A stretch of DNA of 64,000 bases, taken from positions 139,394,615 through 139,458,614 of the forward strand of contig OW121848.1 of the NCBI GenBank assembly GCA_933228895.1. Direction: 5' to 3'. The DNA comes from Platycnemis pennipes. Taxonomy: Eukaryota > Arthropoda > Insecta > Odonata > Platycnemididae. The first letter of the stretch is position 1. Each line of letters starts with the position of its first letter. Positions 57,521 through 64,000 of the stretch are shown here, piece after piece. Below the pieces are notes generated by a model. That model did no database searches. It saw only the letters and a program-made list of their open reading frames with translations, and had not been told where the DNA came from. The translations under genes were made by a program, and so were the position numbers.

Positions 57521-59175
57521 AATTCCATTATGCGCAAAATTCACATAATGAGGACTTAAATTTTAGATCACAGCAAAGGAACGAACCTGAGCTTTAAGAT
57601 CCAGGAAAATGTTTGTAAACAATAGCTGGAAATACGATTTCCGTCTTCAGCCAATCTTTAAATTTCTTTTCGAACCTTTCATTAATTCTCTCACATGATT
57701 TCCATTTACGGAAATACGAGTTAAAAAAATTGTCCCTCATGAACTTTGCCCAAAAATCCTGTTAATGTATTCTCTCCGTCGTGTACGACCTCTCTGTAGT
57801 AGAGTAACTTCGACAACCGGCAGCCAAACTATGGGTGAACCGAGGGGAACTCCTCTCTCAGTAGTCAATGTGACTTAAAGACGTCGATGTTTCTACACTC
57901 ACCGGCTAAGTTAGACTGACCCTATGAGTAAAACTGAGGAGGCAAGAAATTTTCTAAACCAATAGGACGTGCGTATTTTGGGGAAAATCGCCTTGTAAAT
58001 TGCTGGCTAACTCGTTCACTAGCCTGTACCAGAGAAGCGATCTTTTGGAGGGCATTAACCGATGCGCATACGCTACGGTCGTAAAACAAGTAGCGGCGAC
58101 TTTTCAAAGAAACAACCAAGACCCAAACACCATATTCACGACCCCAACATTTTCAAGGAACAAAGTATTGGAGAGCACAAGAGGTGTTACTGATTAAACA
58201 ATAAGTAGTGGAAGCGGATTACGGCCCAAAGGGATAATTGCGCACTGTCGTTCGTGTGCAATGACCGCGCCTGCTTCGATTATTTTTCCTCTTCTCAAGG
58301 TCGAAGGGATTTCTTGTTTGAAAGGAGCTTAAGTGTGGGAAATTCCCTGTATCCATGTGAGAATGAGTAGGAATAAGGGAAAAATATCCACTCTGCAGAC
58401 ATTTTGTCACATGCCCTCATCGAGCTCATGGGTGACCGGTGGCCGCGGCGAATTTTCCACTTTCAATATGCCACAAAGAGAGTGTGAATGTTGTACTTGT
58501 GGACAAATATTTGCCTTTATTTTTAAATTTGGCATCTTTCCTAACAATTGGAGTAAAAATCATAGTGGTGGTAACTTTATTTGCTTTAAATTGGAGCAAC
58601 AACCAAATCAGGAAATTCCGCGGCTTCGGGCCGGGCCGGGCGGCTGCCTTGTCTTCTTATACATACATATCCCATCCGCCAGTTGGAGCAAGATTTTTCT
58701 ATTTAAACATATAGTAAAGATTCAGGTCTTTCTTGCCATATATATTTTTTATCGAGTCTCGTCGCCCTCATAAAGATTTTTCCCACTTTATGAAAAAAAG
58801 AGTCCAAAAATAGTGAACTTTTGAATGTTTAATTATTATATGAAAAATTAATAAAAACAAATAAATGTTTCCGTATAATTCTTAGGAAATGTTTATCCTT
58901 TCAGAAAATATGCTTTGAAATCTATGTAAAACCAGCTTAACGACTCACGAGCGAAAGTAAAAACTCGATTTTTGCGGAAATTCCGATTTGAAATTTCTTA
59001 TTATTTTTTCTCATTTTTAACGGCTTCTGGTAGTTTTATGGATGAACCAAAAATTTAAATAGCCATAGTTCCTTAATCCTTAGAGATTATTCTATCAGAC
59101 TGTACCATTTTTACTTTCCAAAAAAGATAGTCAAAATTTAGGGTTTTGGCAAGATGCTTCTGATTTCCGCCCACT
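57521..59175. other. Intergenic, no gene recognised
   Basis: This may include the lost 5' part of the Transib element. A 146-codon plus-strand frame (58333-58773) has scattered Cys and aromatic residues but no recognisable domain or splice context. The rest is AT-rich. Confidence 0.4.
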
Positions 59176-61000
59176 GTGGCCGTGGCCGCCGGAAAATACA
59201 AAATCTCTGTTCTCTTAGGGGACTTCAACACTCCCGTAAACAAAAATGACAGCACCTCCCACCTATTTAGTCAAGCAGTGACCAATGCCAGCTTCAAAAT
59301 TCTCCCCTCCAGCCTACCTTCCATGCATCTACCGCTCATAAAGCACCCTCGACCTCATCATTGTCCCTAGAAATAGCCCAATTTTGCACCATGGTCAAGT
59401 ACAGGCAACTGGTCTCTCTCACCACGACCTTGTCTTCTGCACCCTCGCGCTCCCCACCACTCCTCGGTCTATGAGGAGGATCCTATAAGGGACCTCAAGA
59501 ATAATGACTTGCCCTCCCTCTTGAGCAATCAGGAGCTCCCAATTTTGGATACAACCACGGAGCAGAGTGGCATTGACGAAGACGCGGAAGTGGTGGCAGA
59601 CACTTTCCGTCGAATCTTCGACAAACACCCCCTCGCCGTAGCAAGAGGACCTCCCGCCCCATGGATCTCCCCTGTAATCCGTGAACTAATGCGGAAGAGG
59701 GATAGGTTCTACCGGATATGGACCGTCCAGAAAACACCCGAGGCCTGGGGGGACTATTGTCACTGGCGAAATGCTATCAAGCCGAGGTTGAGGAACGTCA
59801 ATGCTCACTTCTTTGTCCAGTCCATCCAACTGTGGCTTGTGGACTGTGGCGCGTCGTAAGGAGCCAGAGGGGTAGCCGGGGTGCTTCCGGCGTCGTGAAC
59901 ATTACCGTCCCCCCCTAGGCTCTTTTGGACACCTTTGCAACCATTCCACCTACGCCACAGTCCCGTGCTGCGGATCGGGCCACTCGTCAAGGACCTCCCC
60001 ATCTTCAATTTCAAGCCCATTTCCGAGCGGGATGTAGAAGCTGCCGATAAGATCAACGTTCCCGGACTGCAGGCCCAGATGAAATATATCCTGCAAAGAT
60101 CCGTCTGCTCCTTCCCTCTAGCTCCCTCTGGCCCTACGCTTCAACAAATATTTACGTCTGGTCATGAAGAAAGCCGTGATCCTCCCCCTCCGAGCGCGCT
60201 CTCTATCGCCCGATAGCGATCGCATATGCCATAGCAAACTTTTCTATCTTATTATTCGGCTACAAAACACTGCCGTCGTCATCAACTCCGGTATGCTGAG
60301 CGACTACCAGTCGAGTTTCAGGCCTAATTACAGCACCCAAATGGCTCTGGTAGGGGTCCTTGACAATCTCCGCGAGGCAGTAGACAGGAAACGTCTCTCT
60401 GTTGTCGTCACACTTGACCTCTCCCGTGCCTACGATTCGGTGAGACACGAGTGTATGTTGGCAACCCTCCGCCGAAATAAATTCCATCCAGATGTGGCCG
60501 CCTGGTTGGGCGAATACCCCTGCTCCCCACAGGCGACGCTGAGAGTCGCGAACGGTCCTTACCCAGAGCGGCGGACCTTAGGCGCGGGGTTGCCGAAGGG
60601 CTCGAGCCTAACCTCCATTCTGTTTAACGTGAGCATCGATAGACTAACCGCGCTTCACATCCACAGTAAGGTGATGCTGTATGCGGATGACATTATTCTT
60701 TCTTTGGACTTCGAAGGGGCACACCTGGAGGGGATCGCCAAAATCAATAGCGACCTCGGGCAAATTGTGGACTGGCTGGGGAATGCGGGTGAACCATAAG
60801 ATATACCGTCTACATTGTCGGGCATGGGCATCGTCGGGCATTGCCGGGCTTGTGGCCCGTTTCTGCACTGAGAACACCCCAAAAGTGGTTGTTGGTCTGG
60901 ACAAACTGCCCTATGTGTCTTTGCTCATCTACCTGGAGGTCTACATCTCCAAGGATCTCACATGGGAGAAGCAGGTATCCTGAGTCATCTCGCGAGTGTA
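59176..61000 (+). mobile_element. LINE-C relic (CR1/Jockey-like)
   Basis: The endonuclease C-terminal half reads KISVLLGDFNTPVN (about 59200), STLDLIIVPRNSP and GLSHHDLVF (about 59410). A linker region (59509-59860) reads WISPVIRELMRKRDRFYRIW. The reverse transcriptase (60164-60799) shows MLSDYQSSFRPNYSTQMAL, VVVTLDLSRAYDSVRH (first Asp), GAGLPKGSSLTSILFNVSID and the catalytic VMLYADDIIL. It is GC-richer than its surroundings and its RT frame is intact over 211 codons, so it is younger than LINE-A/B here. It is interrupted by stops at about 59855-59935 and 60800, and the thumb/C-terminal region is truncated near 61000. Confidence 0.85.
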
Positions 61001-61096
61001 CTGGTGACTGAGACAACTTAAGGGAATGCAATTTAACTTCATCCTATCTATCCTAAAAACCTATCCATCCAGACCAAAAAAAACTATCTATCCTAT

Positions 61097-61225
61097 TGCA
61101 ACCATTTCACCTACGCCACAGTCCCGTGCTGCGGACCCTGGACGGGCCACTCATCAAGGACTTCCCCATGTTCAATTTCAAGCCCATTTCCGAGCGGGAT
61201 GTAGAAGCTGCCGATAAGGATCAAC
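61097..61225 (+). repeat. Duplicated LINE-C segment
   Basis: A diverged direct copy of LINE-C 59935-60062 (TGCAACCATT.CACCTACGCC, TCAATTTCAAGCCCATTTCC, GATGTAGAAGCTGCCGATAAG), placed about 100 bases after the end of the RT region. It is either a second truncated copy or an internal duplication. Confidence 0.9.
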
Positions 61226-61691
61226 GTGTACTGGTGAGTACCCCATCTATCCATATGGTACCATGGTATGGGATAATACCATCACATGGTACTACCCCAT
61301 CCATCCATATCCAGATAGGTTTTTTTTGTCTGTAGGTCTCAATCATCTGTAGGTAGCTCAGAATCCCTGCCTCCGGTATATGGTATGTGTTCCGACAAGG
61401 GCTCTGGGACCACATAATTGTTAGTATTGTAATGACAGATACTCCTTGACAATGCTGTAATAGTAATGACAGTTTGTAACAATGTAATTAATTGCACTCT
61501 TATTGTGTTTTGAAGTGGTGCTGTGCCACTGTTGTGAGTCGGTCGCGTGTGTGTTCCCATGAGTGCATCGGGGGCAATGGAGTGTTTCCAAATAAAGTGT
61601 TTAAAAGAATCACTTCCCTTATCACTATCATACATTTTCACGAAAGAGTAACAACAATAATATCCCTGTACAGCAGTATTACTTAATTCCA
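61226..61691. other. Unassigned spacer, possible LTR-like end
   Basis: CCATCC/GGTACCATGG quasi-repeats lie at 61240-61310. An AATAAA lies at about 61600 in a GT-rich context that could be the 3' end of a transcript or a solo LTR. No paired repeat was found, so no call is made. Confidence 0.3.
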
Positions 61692-61948
61692 GCAGGGCTT
61701 TCAGTGCGGCAATCAAAAACTCTCTCATTTATCTATGAGAAGCTGAAGACGTTGGAGGAGGTAGGTACATTCCAGGGACACCAGTCTGGGAAGTAACTCC
61801 TACCACCATCCCATACGATTTGAAAATGAGAGGCTCTTTCATTGGTACCTGGGGGTACAGCGGCCTCCCAAACAAGCCCAAAATGAACAGTGCCAGATAC
61901 AAATTGAAGAATTATCTGGCAAAGGGGTATATCATGGAAGTTACCTAA
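61692..61948 (+). CDS. Unidentified coding-looking block
   Basis: TTACTTAATTCCAG precedes an open stretch reading AGLSVRQSKTLSFIYEKLK to about 61770. From 61778 a second frame is open for 56 codons to TAA at 61946-61948, containing TPVWEVTPTTIPYDLKMRG and GTWGYSGLPNKPKMNSARY. The balanced amino-acid composition and consistent codon look suggest real (perhaps once real) coding sequence. The two halves join only with a 2-base shift, so it is a pseudogene, a sequencing error or a small splice event. I do not recognise the family. Most likely a terminal exon or a mobile-element remnant. Confidence 0.35.
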
Positions 61949-63856
61949 GCACACCCCATTTACTACTACACTGGACCATATCGATTAATATGATAATCCC
62001 ACTATTTCGCTGCCTATTTATTCCCTCCCCATATTTAATTTTACCTATTTATTGTCCATCCAACTCACATTAAATGACTTTTAAGATAAAGATTTTTAAC
62101 AAGTGATTTTACCTTTTACCTGTTGTTTATTCACTCTTATCTTTATTTTTTTACTGGAGCCTTTTATAAGATCTTAAATTTTTAATCACTTTTTGAAACA
62201 ATTCATTCCTCGTTTTGCTGAATTTTTAGCCAATATTTATTGATCTACTTTTTATGAATTGTTTTTACCTTTATCTTGTTTATTACATATGCTTCTTGGA
62301 CATCAAAACCTCTTTGGATATGGATTCCACGAACTGGATGCCCAGCAGGTGCCTTTGTGCTTTGCAAACATGGCACTCGAGAGCAATAATTCAAAATTCC
62401 AGCCACCAAAGAATATTCATAACTCAAAGTGTGATTTATAAACTTGGCTCTAATAAGGCTAAAACTCTGTGAATAAATACCAATGTAATGTATTGAGAGC
62501 AACTGGGTCGTGGCAAGAGGAGGCGTTATCACCTCATCTGATCCAGGATAAATTAACTCTAGACAATTCTAAATTAACATTTTAAACATTAACACTAGGG
62601 TTGTAAGGGGTACATGACCCCAACTTTGTTCCATCAAATCAAAATCTATTAATCCTTCCCTTACACCATTAGTTGTTATTTATTCTATGCCACTAAGTAT
62701 GCGTAAAGATATATGCATTCTGATGGTTATAAATGTAAAATTATCACTTCTATGCATCATGAACTAATTTATAGTCAGTGGCCATCAGATTCAAGTTTAT
62801 AGTCATTGTGATGACACAATTGCAATTATTAAGTTATTAATAGTTTTACTTGAGAATTGTATTAAAAAATTGAGTGGTGTAGGAATAATTAATACAAAAT
62901 ATGAAGAATATTACTTTTTGATTTTGACATGGTTCTTTTGGCACACATTCCACAAAATATTTTTTTTGGATTGAAACCAAACATAGGAAGTTCTATTGAC
63001 AATTTGTAGATATTTGGCACCTTTCTCTCTTTTGTGCACTCAGGGAAATGAAAGTGGTATCTTATGAAGTTTTGCTTATTTGATTAGTGCCTGATAGTGG
63101 AGGTTGCATTAGAAAAGATTCCCAACACCTTTTCGACTAAGTTTTTTTTACCTTCTTAAGACTCAGTTTAGAATTTTTGTTTCTTTGTAGAGTAGGTACC
63201 CAGCTATTTATCAAGGCTATATCCAGTTATTGAGAAATACATAAACAGGCCACCTCTTTGTAGTTCCTCAGTGGAATATTTCCAGCACGTGCCTTACACA
63301 GTATCTACTCTCACTTCATTGTTGTTGTTGCAAAACAGGATGGTGTTGATAGTACGAAATGCATTTAGATTTGCTTTCAAAGCCTTTCACTTGATTTTGA
63401 ATTTATCCAGTTCATGTATTTCTTTTCGGCATACGGTATAAGACTTGGTGCCTAATGGTACAAACTACTGAGGGTGTGACCCAGTCACACAGTCGAGCAC
63501 CCATGAAAAAGAGCCGGGGGGGTGCGTAAGAAATCATAGCAGGACCGAAAAAAGTCATTTGAAAAAGAGGATGTTGGGTCAACGGTCATATTCATTCTCC
63601 GGTCAACGGTCAATATTCATACTAGTACTCAAATCCCACTATACCATTCCTGGATACATGGGAGTTCATGTGATTGCAGAGGTGCAATAAAAATATAAGA
63701 TTCGCAAAATAAGAAAAAACATAAACCAAAATACACTCAGAATGAGAAAATCTTTCTCTCCCTGTGCCATTTGTGAGTTCCCAAAAAGATTTGGTAGAGA
63801 AAAAAATCACTCAGCCATGGATTTTGCTGTGAGCGTCCACAGGCATCACCTGGAAT
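61949..63856. other. Intergenic, no gene recognised
   Basis: At 62290-62440 and 62480-62575 short frames (GHQNLFGYGFHELDAQQVP; YQCNVLRATGSWQEEALSP) have protein-like composition but no identity. At 63577-63622 the word GGTCAACGGTCAATATTCAT is present twice in tandem with small changes. The rest is AT-rich. Confidence 0.4.
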
Positions 63857-64000
63857 GGGGGCGTTTACTCGGAACCGAAATCACAATTTTGTACACGAAA
63901 TCGTTAGATGGAAAACGAAAAATGAATTTTAGTGAAAAAATTAATCTTCTAACCACAACCATTCAATAATAAATCAAAAATTAAAATAAGCAAAAAATGA
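63857..64000 (+). mobile_element. MITE-A copy 3, cut by window end
   Basis: Starts GGGGGCGTTTACTCGGAACC after AT at 63855-63856 and follows copy 2 (41283 onward) for 144 bases to the end of the window. The remainder lies outside. Confidence 0.88.

Noticed and set aside
61430..61620. Solo LTR ending after AATAAA
   Set aside because: No second LTR, no target duplication and no primer-binding site could be found.
1..64000. CRISPR arrays, bacterial operons, ribosome-binding sites
   Set aside because: No regularly spaced repeats and no prokaryotic gene organisation; the transposon content and introns are eukaryotic.

Overview
This is a 64-kb, AT-rich eukaryotic window, most probably from an arthropod (likely an insect). 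The inference rests on its mixture of mobile elements: piggyBac, Transib, hAT-type miniature elements, several non-LTR retrotransposon lineages, tRNA-like and 5S-like retroposons, all interrupted by stops and frameshifts. There is no operon structure. No complete, confidently identified host gene is visible. The long open frames are mostly shadows of decayed transposons. Species cannot be fixed from sequence alone.

Layout. 0-7 kb: featureless AT-rich DNA, a LINE 3' end, then a broken piggyBac transposase gene (4.3-6.4 kb) split by a 548-bp miniature element (MITE-A) and followed by a LINE tail. 7-17 kb: a cluster of 5'-truncated minus-strand copies of an RTE-like LINE (called LINE-A here), one flanked by a perfect 24-bp target duplication, plus long hairpins. 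18.7-26.2 kb: the best candidate for host sequence, namely a CpG/pyrimidine-rich island, exon-like blocks with GT/AG borders, and a terminal two-exon block coding an 8-cysteine tail with an AATAAA. This interval is interrupted by hAT-type MITEs, a 5S-like repeat and a 1.1-kb foldback. 28.4-40 kb: an exact-TSD hAT MITE, a long LINE-B relic carrying a tRNA-like SINE, and two 5' halves of LINE-A separated by a possible 2.8-kb hAT-like element. 41-48 kb: second MITE-A copy, a tRNA-like SINE, a degenerate hammerhead-like motif, and a 32-residue helix-turn-helix frame.

48.7-53.6 kb holds the most interesting unit: a 4,875-bp DNA transposon with inverted repeats of about 630 bp, a 9-bp target duplication and a degenerate transposase gene whose superfamily I cannot name. 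55.4-57.5 kb holds an intron-containing Transib (RAG1-related) transposase relic. 59-61 kb holds a third LINE lineage (LINE-C). 61.7-61.95 kb has an unidentified coding-looking block, and the window ends inside a third MITE-A copy.

The elements do not act together as a pathway. Their nesting gives a relative chronology: MITE-A after piggyBac, a hAT MITE after the foldback, a SINE after LINE-B, and a retroposon after the 4.9-kb transposon. Clade and superfamily names come from remembered family motifs and not from searches.
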